64,000 bases of DNA, from assembly GCA_036924085.1 (NCBI GenBank), contig JAVGWX010000002.1, forward strand, positions 158,633,174 through 158,697,173, in the 5' to 3' direction. This DNA comes from Ariolimax columbianus (lineage: Eukaryota > Mollusca > Gastropoda > Stylommatophora > Arionidae). Position 1 is the stretch's first letter. Each line of letters opens with the position of its first letter. The translations under genes were made by a program, and so were the position numbers. The notes under the pieces were generated by a model. It searched no databases, was not told where the DNA came from, and saw only the letters and a list, made by a program, of their open reading frames with translations. Below are positions 33,137 through 42,559 of the stretch, in pieces.

Positions 33137-33345
33137 GTAGAATGTTTACAGTCCATGAGATATTCAATAAGTAGAATGTTTACAGTCCATGAGATCTTCA
33201 ATAAGTAGAATGTTTACAGTCCGTGAGATCTTCAAAGAGTAGAATGTTTACAGTCCATGAGATCTTCAATAAGTAGAATGTTTACAGTTCATGAGATCTT
33301 CAATAAGTAGAATGTTTACAGTCCATGAGATCTTCAATGACATAA
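33137..33345. repeat. 34-bp minisatellite abutting the exon B splice donor
   Basis: AGAATGTTTACAGTCCATGA recurs every 34 bp (33141, 33175 and on), six copies. The first unit overlaps the donor region: TAAGTAGAATG of the intron start is the sequence repeated as ATAAGTAGAATG. Repeats lack the G of the GT dinucleotide, so they are not decoy donors. Confidence 0.94.
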
Positions 33346-33398
33346 ATGCATTTGTTAAAAGAGGTTTTCTGCTCAATTCCAGCTTTTTCTGTTTGATC

Positions 33399-33716
33399 TT
33401 CTTTTTCTTCGTTCGTTCTCAATCTCCTTCTACCAAGCCCTGGAAATGGTTTTGGAAGTAGCAAGATGTTACCAGTAGAACATAATGCGTTGTGTCGTAG
33501 TTTACAGCTAGACTGCAATATTTGCACTTTCGGTCCAACACATCCGAGTTTGGCCGGTTTTATTGGGCACCGTGTGAGACATCCCTCTTCGATCTCTTCT
33601 GCAGATTCCATATTGCAACCTGTTATGTAGTATCACCATGTGGAGTGTGTTGGCAGCTTTGGTTTGTTGGCCCTGAAACTAGCTGCAGGTCATGCAATGC
33701 TCAGGATCCTGATCCA
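33399..33716 (-). mobile_element. Retroposon family S1, copy b
   Basis: Shows the same ordered landmarks as copy a (TTCGTTCGTTCTCAATCTCC, GCGTTGTGTCGTAGTTTACA, CACATCCGAGTTTGGC, GGCAGCTTTGGTTTGTTGGC, CTAGCTGCAGGTCATGCAAT). A CTT-rich run at its left end is the presumed A-rich tail on the - strand. A weak 8-base repeat GTTTGAYC flanks it (33391, 33717). Confidence 0.8.
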
Positions 33717-33721
33717 GTTTG

Positions 33722-33815
33722 ACCACTGTACTCTAGGAAAACCCCGTTACTGTACTCTGGGAAAACCCCGCCACTGTACTCTGGGAATACCCGGTCACTG
33801 TACTCTGGGAAAACA
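33722..33815. repeat. 24-25-bp tandem repeat, 4 copies
   Basis: CACTGTACTCTGGGAAAACC units immediately after the S1 copy. Confidence 0.92.
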
Positions 33816-34322
33816 CATAGACGCTCAAGAAATAGCGAAGAGTGTGTATACTGATGGTCGCAGTTGTCTTCTGGGTGCACATGCTCTGTCCTCTCAGTAA
33901 CACCCTTCTGTCCGACCCACCAGCAGTATCTGGATCGTCAGCTCATCAATTACCATGTCACCATCCAGAAGAAGGCCACCACGTTCCATATCCATAGTCT
34001 CGCAATATGGACGCTTGTTAGACCCGTCAGTTCATCCATTGACATGAACCCACAGCACGATGCAGAAAGCAGACTTACACAATCGCCCGAAGACATAGGC
34101 CATCTAGGTGTTCTGTTAATTCACGTTGTAGCTGACCGTTCTGTACCTTCACAGATAAGGACTGAAGGTTCTGAGACTTTCCGGTAATCACATTTTCGGA
34201 TAATTGGCTTCGTGTTTTAAAATATGGATGGAAATATTGGCAGAACAACCTGCTTTCCGATACTGAAAAGGTCAAGATTGTCCCACATCAGAAACTGTTG
34301 GTCGTTAACTGATGTGCTAGAG
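33816..34322. other. Unassigned sequence
   Basis: A 107-codon + frame (33864-34187) is open but unlike anything I know; codon pattern not convincing. Confidence 0.4.
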
Positions 34323-34725
34323 ATGTCTTCTCTGACCCAACTTACACAAAATGGGGACTTCTATGACCTAGCTTATACACACTGGGGACTTCTATGACCT
34401 AGCTTATACACAATGGGGACTTCTATGACCTAGCTTATACACAATGGGGAGTTCTTTAACCCAACTTACACAAAATGGGGACTTCTATGACCTAGCGTAT
34501 ACACACTGGGGAGTTATTTAACCCAGCTTACACAAAATGGGGACTTCTATGACCTAGCTTATACACAATAGGGAGTTCTTTAACCTAGCCTACACTAAAT
34601 GGGGACTTTTATGACCTAGCTTATACACACTGGGGAGTTCTTTAACCCAGCTTACACAAAATGGGGACTTCTATGACCTAGCTTATACACAATGGGGAGT
34701 TCTTTAACCCAGCTTATACAAAATC
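34323..34725. repeat. 31-bp minisatellite organised as 62-bp dimers
   Basis: Two monomer types alternate: ATGGGGACTTCTATGACCTA and GGGGAGTTCTTTAACCCAGC. There are about 13 monomers. Confidence 0.94.
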
Positions 34726-34832
34726 CCAGTAACGGAATCTAGATTAGGTATTATAATTTCATATCACTATTAATCAGCTTCCTTGAGCGACTAGATCTTG
34801 TGGATTATAGTTAATAGAGCAGAAGGTCCAGT

Positions 34833-35185
34833 GCCTTTCCTTCCTACCCGGTACAGGGAACAGAAATCCAAAACTTTCCTTCCTACCCGCTACAGGAAAC
34901 AGAAATCTAAAACTTTCCTTCCTACCCGGTACAGGAAACAGAAATCTAAGACTTTCCTTCCTACCCGGAACAGGAAACAGAAATCTAAAACTTTCCTTCC
35001 TACCCGGTACAGGAAACAGAAATCTAAAACTTTCCTTCCTACCCGGTACAGGAAACAGAAATCTAAAACTTTCCTTCCTACCCGGAACAGGAAACAGAAA
35101 TCTAAAACTTTCCTTCCTACCCGGTACAGGAAACAGAAATCTAAAACTTTCCTTCCTACCCGGTACAGGAAACAGAAATCTAACT
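34833..35185. repeat. 39-bp minisatellite, 9 copies
   Basis: CTTTCCTTCCTACCCGGTAC with GGAAACAGAAATCTAAAA; units alternate GGTACAGG and GGAACAGG. Open frames on both strands (KTFLPTRYRKQKS or GRKESFRFLFPVP) persist because 39 is a multiple of three. Confidence 0.96.
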
Positions 35186-35234
35186 CTTTCTCGATAGCAG
35201 TGATATTTCCAGAACAGAAACAAGCCGAGCCCCC

Positions 35235-35350
35235 GTTATGATTCGTTAGTTGTCTTATTTTTCTCTTTCTCTCTGATGAAGGTCTTGTGGGCGTAACGTG
35301 GATGTCGGTTTGTTTGTATCTTGGTTCTGTCACTCTGCCACCATCATCTA
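35235..35350 (+). mobile_element. PLE 3'-tail remnant (copy 4)
   Basis: TGATTCGTTAGTT, then CTCTGATGAAGGTCTTGTGG and GCGTAACGTGGA resemble the 3' tail of the PLE at 36893-36980 (GATTTGTTAGTT, CCTGATGAAGGCC, GTCGTAACGTAGG). Same orientation as the copy 600 bp downstream. Confidence 0.5.
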
Positions 35351-35523
35351 TATAAATTTGTATCTTGGTTATGTCACTCTGCTATCATCTATATGTGTCA
35401 ACTCTCTGTATGTCTGAGAAAAGAAAAGACCGCTTTCACACTGAGAGCATGTTCTAAGATGCAACAGAAAGTCCAACCCTAACCCTGACTCAAGTGAGTT
35501 TTGATTGGATGGCTGCTATCAGC

Positions 35524-35645
35524 CAATCCGCTGTGCCTGTCAGCCAATCCGCTGTGCCTGTCAGCCAATCCGCTGTGCCTGTCAGCCAATCCGCTGTGCC
35601 TGTCAGCTAATCCGCTGTGCCTGTCAGCCAATCCGCTGTCAGCCA
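35524..35645. repeat. 21-bp minisatellite (CTGTCAGCCAATCCGCTGTGC)
   Basis: Six units of GTCAGCCAATCCGCTGTGCC, nearly perfect. Confidence 0.95.
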
Positions 35646-35873
35646 CAATAACCCTTTGATAACCCGAAAGACGGCCGCACAATCCCGTGAATATCGTCCC
35701 TTTCATTTCCCACCCCCCCCCCCCCCCCTTCGAGAACTCCGTCAAAATGGCAGTCCTGCTAATACCAGACAGCTCATAATCTGGCAAATATACAATCAAT
35801 GTGCGAATCCCTTATCTTACGTCCTTCTTATGTCGATGCGCATTCCTAGAAAACCTATGACTTCACTTTCATC

Positions 35874-36575
35874 ATGTCGGTTCTCTCCGGAATGTCGGTT
35901 CTTCTTATCTCCCGCCAAGACTCCCTCACTCCCACCCGCCGTCCTCCCTCTGATCATGTGAAACCCGTCCTCACCTATCACCCTCACAGCGTCTCTGTCC
36001 GGGATATCCTATTCCGCCATCTCCCTATCCTTCACTCTGATCCTGCCACTCGCGAAGTTTTTCCGGATCCTCCCCTTGTCGCCTACAAGCGTGACAGGAA
36101 CCTGAGGGACTTGCTGGTCAGTAGTCCCCTACACACCAGCCCTCATAGCCTCCCAGGTACCAGGCCGTGCAAAAATTCACGTGGCTGTGTTACCTGCCCT
36201 CATGTCATCCTTTCTCGCTCCATTACCTTTCCTAAGGCTGAATTCTTCATCAAAGAGGGGTTCACATGCAAATCTCGTAACCTCATCTATTCCATCATCT
36301 GCCGCCAGTGTGGTATGACTTACATTGGGGAAACTGGTATGGAACTACGGGAGCGTTTCCGCAAACACCTCAACGACATCCGCAACAGCACTGGTTCCCC
36401 AATTGCCAGCCACTTCAATGGTCCTGAGCACCGGGGTATGGCTGACGTCAGTGTCACTGGTCTAGTTTCGTGCTTCTCTGACGATCGTCATCGATTCGCC
36501 CTTGAGAACAGACTTATCTCGAGTATAGGCTGTCTCCAACCACATGGTATAAATATCTTCCATACTTTTTCTTAA
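35874..36575 (+). CDS. PLE C-terminal fragment with GIY-YIG endonuclease
   Basis: A 233-codon open frame, the longest plausible non-repeat protein in the window. In order: ILFRHLPILHSDP and PLVAYKRDRNLRDLLV (conserved linker of PLE proteins, residues about 45-85), CKNSRGCVTCPHV (Cys-rich, about 98-110), NLIYSIICRQCGMTYIGETG (GIY-YIG core), ELRERFRKHLND (catalytic-type Arg), SHFNGPEH and a terminus HGINIFHTFS. Known: this nuclease makes the target nick for PLE insertion. The apparent ATG is fortuitous; the true protein would start in a missing RT domain. The frame has stayed open, so the copy is recent. About 90 percent of residues match the truncated - strand copy at 12821 over the shared part, by eye. 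Confidence 0.82.
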   Translation: MSVLSGMSVLLISRQDSLTPTRRPPSDHVKPVLTYHPHSVSVRDILFRHLPILHSDPATREVFPDPPLVAYKRDRNLRDLLVSSPLHTSPHSLPGTRPCKNSRGCVTCPHVILSRSITFPKAEFFIKEGFTCKSRNLIYSIICRQCGMTYIGETGMELRERFRKHLNDIRNSTGSPIASHFNGPEHRGMADVSVTGLVSCFSDDRHRFALENRLISSIGCLQPHGINIFHTFS

Positions 36576-36910
36576 ACCCTCACACTGGCCCCCATCTATT
36601 TGTCTTCCTTACCCCCCCCCCCCCCCCCCCCCCCCCCATTCTTCCATCAGTTCTCTTCCCCCCTCTCTTATATCAATATCACGCCCTCCCGGCTTATAGT
36701 GCCTTCTCATTGTTCTCCTATCTGGACCACTATTTGGCCACGCTTGGCTTATCAGGCATATTCCGCCACTTTTTGTTTGACCGCTCCCATTTCAGTTTCT
36801 ATCGAGTACTTGGCACGACTGGTCGCTTAAACAGAAAGCGTCTCCCACCTGAAACAGATGAGTTGACCATTTTTTCTTATATGTTGATTTGTTAGTTCAG
36901 TGTTGTTGTC

Positions 36911-36941
36911 CCTGATGAAGGCCTATTGGTCGTAACGTAGG
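36911..36941 (+). promoter_or_regulatory. Conserved PLE tail motif, hammerhead-like core
   Basis: CCTGATGAAGGCCTATTGG followed by TCGTAACGTAGG. It recurs at 12451-12481 (-), 39395-39424 (-) and 35272-35301 (+). It resembles a hammerhead ribozyme core (CUGAUGA, short stem II GGCC/GGUC, then GAAA). It has one extra A after CUGAUGA and GUAA in place of GAAA in three of the four copies. Known: PLEs can carry hammerhead motifs. Activity here is doubtful. Confidence 0.4.
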
Positions 36942-37010
36942 TTTTGTTAGTGTTCTCGTCTCGGTGCGGTATCTGACCATACCCATTTTTAAATTTTGAT
37001 TAAGCTCAAC

Positions 37011-37281
37011 CTTAATCAACTTTTACTAGTTTTTTTTGTGTTTTTTTTTTCATGTTTTTTTCTCCGGAATGAACGCCTGCTTGACTTTCGAGTGCTTACA
37101 ATAGGAATGTCTCTGTTATCGTTGCCTCTCACAATGATAATTCACCTTCTCGGGCTAATGTGAAGGCGTAGGTTTCAGCTGCAACTCGTCCCTTCACAGG
37201 AAGTCTGTATTTGAGATGTCGTAGAGTTGTAGCAATATCGTTGTTAAATACGAAAGGTAAGGTTTCTAGCCCCATGTACGA
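37011..37281. other. Unassigned spacer
   Basis: T-rich single-copy DNA between PLE copy 2 and S1 copy c. Confidence 0.45.
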
Positions 37282-37445
37282 CCCTTCTTCTTCTTCGTTC
37301 GTTCTCAATCTCCCGCTACCAAACCCCGAACAGGGCTTTGCAAGTAGTAAGGTGTAGTCCAGAGAACGGACTGCGTTGTGTCGCTAGTTTACAGTTTGAC
37401 TGTGATATTTGTACCTTTCGGTTCGATACATCCGTCTTCGGCAGC
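37282..37445 (-). mobile_element. Retroposon family S1, copy c (truncated)
   Basis: Begins with a CTTCTTCTTCTTCG run, then matches copy a through CATCCGTCTTCGGCAGCAT and stops. Loss of the right half is what 5' truncation of a - strand LINE-mobilised element would give. Confidence 0.78.
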
Positions 37446-37464
37446 ATACAACCCTCGTTAATAG

Positions 37465-37525
37465 CGATTGACAACATGCCTTGTAGGTTACAGCGGTCCT
37501 ATTCTTGTCACCGGGAGCCAATCCG
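37465..37525 (+). repeat. SINE-tail-like motif (ACATGCC...GGTTACA)
   Basis: TGACAACATGCCTTGTAGGT followed by TACAGCGGTCCTATTCTTGT. The same arrangement (TTACGACATGCC, GGCAGGTTACA) occurs at 41475 and 45095. I recall such ends from mollusc SINEs; family not established. Confidence 0.5.
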
Positions 37526-38137
37526 CTGAATATTGTCGCCATATTGTGAAAATGACCACAACGTGGACACGCCTCTGACGAACATATTTCAGTAGTTAAT
37601 CATCCTTGAATGTGAAAACGGGACAACTGCTACAGCCACGCGTTAGTTTGTGCCTTGGGGTAACCACAAGAAATCCCTAGCCAGCCAGCGCGTGTTTGTG
37701 TGTGAACGGTATGTTAACATCTGGTCTCCAGATTACAACAGCACATCCAGCGGTCTTAATTCACGCGCCTAATCGATGCGAGTATCGATATTAAGGCAAC
37801 ACGCTTTCTCGGAATACGAACCCGCCACGACAAATGTGGGCTATTTCAGTACTCAGATCTCTGAATGATGGCGTGATTTCGATACCCGATTGATTTATGT
37901 AAGGTTCATTGACTCCATTGCTTGAGGTTGAATTGAGTGGCTAGGTATATCGAAATAGACTTGTGGTTCCCGAAGACGAGAGTACGAAACAACTGATACT
38001 TACCAAGCATTCCGTACACTGTGACTAAGATGGGTTGTGTATGTGGTTTGCAAAGGTATTATCTAAAACGAAATGCTACACAAACCAAAAACAGAATGGC
38101 AACCCTGCAACTAAGAGTCTCACATCTAGTCTGCAGT
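37526..38137. other. Unassigned sequence
   Basis: About 600 bp single-copy; no gene recognised. Confidence 0.5.
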
Positions 38138-38147
38138 CGTTCACCAA

Positions 38148-38760
38148 TCTTCTTCGTTTCGTTCGTTCTTATTCTCCCACAACAAAGCCCTGTAAGTAGC
38201 TGGATGTTGCCCGAAGAACGAAATACGTTGTTTCGCTAGTTTACAGCTTGACTGCGTTTTTGTACGTTTCGGTCCGACACATCCGACTTCAGCAGGCATT
38301 TTTGAGAACCGGGTTAGCCTTTCCACTTCAATCCCCTCCCTTTAGTCAGTCTGTTCTGTCGCTGCCTGTTATCCAGGATCACCGCCTGGAGGTGTAGAAG
38401 GGTCTTGGCAGCGCTTGTTTGCTGGCCCTGACGCTAGCAGTCAGCTATGGATCGCTGACCCTGACGCTAGCAGTCAGCTATGTATCGCTGACCCTGACGC
38501 TAGCAGTCAGCTATGGATTGCTGACGCTAACAGTCAGCTATGGATCGCTGACCCTGGCGCTAGCAGTCAGTTATGGATCGCTTGCCCTGACGCTAGCAGT
38601 CAGCTGTGGTTCGCTGACCCTGACGCTAGCAGTCAGCTATGGATCGCTGACCCTGACGCTAGCAGTCAGATATGGTTCGCTGACCCTGACGCTAGCAGTC
38701 AGCTATGGGTCGCTAACTACTGCAGCTCATTTACTGCTCAGCATCTTAAGACAAAATTGC
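38148..38760 (-). mobile_element. Retroposon family S1, copy d, swollen by a 33-bp minisatellite
   Basis: Bounded by a perfect 10-bp direct repeat CGTTCACCAA (38138-38147 and 38761-38770). It matches copy a from the CTTCG end to CTGCTCAGCATCTTAAG, but the GCTAGCAGTCAGCTATG segment has been amplified about nine-fold (38425-38725), making the element 613 bp instead of 342. Because the duplication flanks lie outside the array, the expansion happened inside an inserted copy. Confidence 0.85.
38425..38725. repeat. 33-bp minisatellite born within S1 copy d
   Basis: Nine units of CTGACCCTGACGCTAGCAGT plus CAGCTATGGATCG. Copy a carries a single version in which two GCTGRCC motifs lie exactly 33 bp apart (GCTGGCC...GCTGACC at about 3374-3413), matching the unit length. 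Frames reading ADPDASSQLWI or LTLAVSYGS repeats are artefacts. Confidence 0.95.
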
Positions 38761-38772
38761 CGTTCACCAACC

Positions 38773-39325
38773 AATGTCTCCCCCTCATGCTCTGTGATGA
38801 TATCTCCCCCTCACGCTCTGTGCTGATGTCTCCAACCTTACTTGTTTCTGATGTCTCCACCCTTGCTTGTTGCTGGTGTCTCCACCCTTGCCCTGTGCTG
38901 ATGTCTCCCCCTCACACGCTGTTCTGATGTCTCCTCTTCGCACTCCGTGCTGGTGTCTCCACCCTTGCCCTGTGCTGATGTCTCCCCCTCACACGCTGTT
39001 CTGATGTCTCCACCCTTACTTGTTGCTGATGTCTCCCCCTCACACGCTGTTCTGATGTCTCCACCCTTGCCCTGTGCTGATGTCTCCCCCTCACACGCTG
39101 TTCTGATGTCTCCTCTTCGCACTCCGTGCTGGTGTCTCCACCCTTACTTGGTGCTGATGTCTCCACCCTTACTTGTTGCTGGTGTCTCCACCCTTGCCCT
39201 GTGCTGATGTCTCCACCCTTACTTGTTGCTGATGTCTCCACCCTTACTTGTTGCTGATGTCTCCCCCTCACACGCTGTTCTGATGTCTCCTCTTCGCACT
39301 CCGTGCTGATGTCTCCCCCTCAAAA
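38773..39325. repeat. 24-25-bp minisatellite with higher-order units
   Basis: Core TGATGTCTCCACCCTT or TGATGTCTCCCCCTCA with variable link (ACTTGTTGC, GCCCTGTGC, CACGCTGTTC). A several-unit block including TCTTCGCACTCCGTGCTGG recurs three times. Confidence 0.94.
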
Positions 39326-39327
39326 AA

Positions 39328-39690
39328 TTATGTTTAATCATAATTTTAAAATGGGTAAGGTAGATACCGCACAGATACGAGAACACAAACAAAACCTACG
39401 TTACGACGAATATGCCTTCATCAGGGACAATAAACAACAACAATGCTGAATTAGCAAATCAACATATAAGGAAAAAATGGTCTACTTATCTGATATAGTG
39501 TCTGTCATCGCGACTGGTTGGGTCGGAATCTCGACTGTAAATGAAGCACAGCTGTCAAATAAGATCGCCAGGAGAGCGTAAGGAGGGGGAGGGTCGGATA
39601 AGCCAGCGGCCGCCAAATATGGAAAAGGCAAAATAGTGATCCAACTGGGGAAACAAAAAGGAAGTGATGTAAGCCAGTGGGGGGACGGGG
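39328..39690 (-). mobile_element. PLE 3'-tail, copy 3 (severely 5'-truncated)
   Basis: Aligns with the 3' tails of PLE copies 1 and 2: AAATCAACATATAAGGAAAA, CCAGGAGAGCGTAAGGAGG and the conserved block at 39395-39424. Contains no coding sequence. Confidence 0.8.
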
Positions 39691-40028
39691 GTGGGTTGTA
39701 ACACATGCATGATCTAGACAATGTTGGAACAGCTGTAGGATCTGGTCAAGATTGGAACATCAGCTGGGTCTAGCAATTCCTGAGTTTCGGATACTGCATT
39801 GTCATGGTCATTGATTGACCACATGAGCTTCAATCTCAAACCTCTGAGAACCGCATTAGAAAATACCGGATGATGCAAGTGCTGCATCACATTCTCCTAT
39901 ATACCTCTGTTCACGCCCTCTGGCCTTGGATTGTACGTCTTGGGGTATTTTTTCCCTTTCAACGACGCATGTGAAACTTTATCAAACACAAGTGGAAAAT
40001 ATTACAATTTATAACATCGCACATTACG
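39691..40028. other. Unassigned spacer
   Basis: Single-copy sequence; no gene recognised. Confidence 0.45.
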
Positions 40029-40029
40029 A

Positions 40030-40540
40030 CATTCTTCTTCTTCTGCGTTTTCTTCTTCTCCTTCTTCTTCTCCTTCTTTTTCTCCTTCTTCTTCTCCTTC
40101 TTCTTCTCCTTTTTCTCCTTCTTCTTCTCCTTCTTCTTCTCCTTCTTTTTCTCCTTCTTCTTCTCCTTCTTTTTCTCCTTCTTCTTCTCCTTCTTCTTCT
40201 CCTTCTTTTTCTCCTTCTTCTTCTCCTTCTTCTTCTCCTTCTTCTTCTCCTTCTTTTTCTCCTTCTTCTTCTTCTTCTTCTTCTCCTTCTTCTTCTCCTT
40301 CTTCTTCTCCTTCTTCTTCTCCTTCTTTTTCTCCTTCTTTTTCTCCTTCTTCTTCTTCTTCTTCTTCTCCTTCTTCTTCTCCTTCTTCTTCTCCTTCTTT
40401 TTCTCCTTCTTTTTCTTCTTCTCCTTCTTCTTCTCCTTCTTCTTCTCCTTCTTTTTCTCCTTCTTTTTCTCCTTCTTTTTCTCCTTCTTTTTCTCCTTCT
40501 TTTTCTCCTTCTTCTTCTCCTTCTTTTTCTCCTTCTGTTT
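40030..40540. repeat. 510-bp pure polypyrimidine tract (TTC/TCC)n
   Basis: Almost only C and T on the + strand, built of TTCTTCTCC, TTTTTCTCC and TTCTTCTTC. The L-rich + frame and the EGEKEGEEE - frame are artefacts. Mirror-symmetric stretches allow H-DNA (triplex) formation. Confidence 0.97.
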
Positions 40541-40896
40541 TCATTTCTTCTTTTTGTTGTTGTTTTTCGCTCTCAAATAACCACCGTTATTTCTCGCATA
40601 ATCCCGTCTCGCAATTTTCTCGTCACCGAAGAGTAGATACCTTAACTATGTGTGTCAATTTCCATACCTGTGTCTGTGTCCAGACCTTTGTCTCTGTTCA
40701 TACCTTTGTCTCTGTTCATACCTGTGTCTCTCCATACCTGTGTCTATGTCCAGACCTTTGCTGCAGTCAGTTTCCTATCTACCGTTTCTGCATTCAGTCT
40801 CTCGCTCTGTTCTACCCTTATCTGCGTATTCGATCCTGCCTATGTCGTGTTTCCCATCTAAGTCAATCTCTAGCGGCAACTTCCATCACACGTGTT

Positions 40897-41155
40897 GACA
40901 CTAGATAGTATACTCTCCACTTTCATCACAAGTGTTGCCACTAGATAGTATACTCTCCACTTTCATCACACGTGTTGCCACTAGATAGTATACTCTCCAC
41001 TTTCATCACAAGTGTTGCCACTAGATAGTATACTCTCCACTTTCATTACAAGTGTTGACTTCTAGATAGGATACTCTCCACTTTCATCACAAGTGTTGAC
41101 TTCTAGATAGGATACTCTCCACTTTCATCACAAGTGTTGACTTCTAGATAGGATG
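40897..41155. repeat. 41-bp minisatellite, 6 copies
   Basis: TATACTCTCCACTTTCATCA with AGTGTTG and CTAGATAG; 41-bp spacing (40908, 40949 and on). Preceded at 40650-40760 by a looser CATACCTGTGTCTCTGTCCAG repeat. Confidence 0.94.
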
Positions 41156-41467
41156 CAACCCACTTTCAAAGGGAGTTTTGTTTCACTAATTGCATTGGTT
41201 TTAATGTCAGCAGTTGTATTCATGTTTTGTTTTAGTTATCCCACGAACATAACACATTAAACTTAGTTATCCCACGTCGTCTGTGCTGCTTATTTCCATT
41301 GATCGAAACTCGTTTAACGTTTGTTACAACTGTTTTCTACTGCATCATATTCTCATTGATCATTAATCTCCAGTGTTTCTGTAGTCCTTGTTTAAATCAA
41401 CATTTTAAGTATGTTGTAGTTTATCGTTTCAGCAGGAGTAGACTAACTCTGCACTCAATTCTCTTTT
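41156..41467. other. Unassigned spacer
   Basis: AT-rich single-copy DNA; ORF 41299-41580 not recognised. Confidence 0.45.
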
Positions 41468-41560
41468 TGGCATCTCTTACGACATGCCTGACAGGCTACA
41501 GTCTTATATTTATTTGTTCCACATTCGAGCCCCGACAACACGCGGACGACTTCTATTTTT
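41468..41560 (+). repeat. SINE-tail-like motif
   Basis: CTTACGACATGCCTGACAGG then CTACAGTCTTATATTTATTTGTTC; shares the core with 37465 and 45082. Confidence 0.5.
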
Positions 41561-42200
41561 TTGTTCAACTCTACCTGTAGCGTTTATCCTCCTTGTCGAG
41601 GTCCACGTGAGGATTTATTGAGGAATAAAGGGTGCTTGCTCTTACAGTAGATATGTACTGTACAGGCTAAAATGTAATGTTACCTCCAATGGAAAAGGGG
41701 GGGGGGGTGGGTAGTAGTGGGGAGGGTTGTTGTCTTACCGAGGTTTTGAACACACGCCCTCGTGGAGATAACAACAGCAATCAAACCAATCGGTTAGACT
41801 TGCCACTTCACCATCATTTCTGGTATCAGACCAAGCATAGAAACATGGCGCAGTGGAATCAACAATTCAAATAATATAAATGATTAATACAACCCTTTCT
41901 ACGCTATAATCCGTTATCGATCCGCTGCCCGTTATTTGGTAATAACCAAAAATATACCTCTTATGAATACAAGCAGAGTGTGTTAATGGCCATCTCGTGT
42001 ACGTATGGGCAATATGGACTACTGTGATAATACGTTCAGATCGATAGATTGTCGCTACGGCTTGCCAGGCTCAGAAATAGGCTAGGTATGTGTGAAGGAG
42101 AGGCGTAATATTTGCTCGAGCGCTCCTCGTCCATATGGTGATGGAGATACAGTCATAGTTTATTATTGTATTTTGGATATGGGAAGAAGGGAGGGCGGAA
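41561..42200. other. Unassigned sequence
   Basis: Includes a G-run near 41697-41706 and a possible antisense tRNA-like stretch at 41740-41800; nothing supported. Confidence 0.4.
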
Positions 42201-42305
42201 TCCAGGAGTGTGACATCCAAGAATGTGACATCCGGGAGTGTGATATCTAAGAATGTGACATCCGTGAGTGTGACATCCAAGAGTACGATATCTAGGAGTG
42301 TGAAG
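42200..42305. repeat. 14-16-bp repeat (GTGACATCCAAGA)
   Basis: GTGTGACATCCAAGAAT-type units, seven copies; - strand frame reads DVTLLDIT. Confidence 0.88.
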
Positions 42306-42559
42306 GGAGCGGGGATTATTTTCATGGGATCAATAACGTAAAATGAAAGGAAGATATATATACATGATTTCAAGCAATGTACAAATTATCGAACCATAGC
42401 TTTGATAAGTCATGCCAGCAAAATCCTTCTACGGATTCAAAGTGGGTAAAATAGTCAATGGTTTCTAAAGCCATTTCTGACCTGTTTACTTACTTGACCT
42501 TGTATGTGTGTGTGTATGTGTGTGCGCTCGCGTGTGTGTGTATGAATATATATATATAC

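Larger units (their letters stand above)
35874..37010 (+). mobile_element. Penelope-like element, copy 2 (longest)
   Basis: Comprises the open C-terminal ORF (to 36575) and an about 430-bp 3' tail with a C26 run (36612-36637) and the conserved block at 36911-36941. The tail aligns with the - strand copies at 12384 and 39328. The reverse-transcriptase core is absent: recognisable PLE sequence begins near 35895. Confidence 0.85.

Noticed and set aside
33864..34187. 107-codon frame as a host exon
   Set aside because: No recognisable domain, and no supporting splice or homology signal.
35461..35490. CCCTAACCCT as an interstitial telomere repeat
   Set aside because: Only two units; expected by chance.
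40002..40636. Glu/Lys-rich (-) and Leu-rich (+) ORFs
   Set aside because: Pure polypyrimidine tract translated; not proteins.
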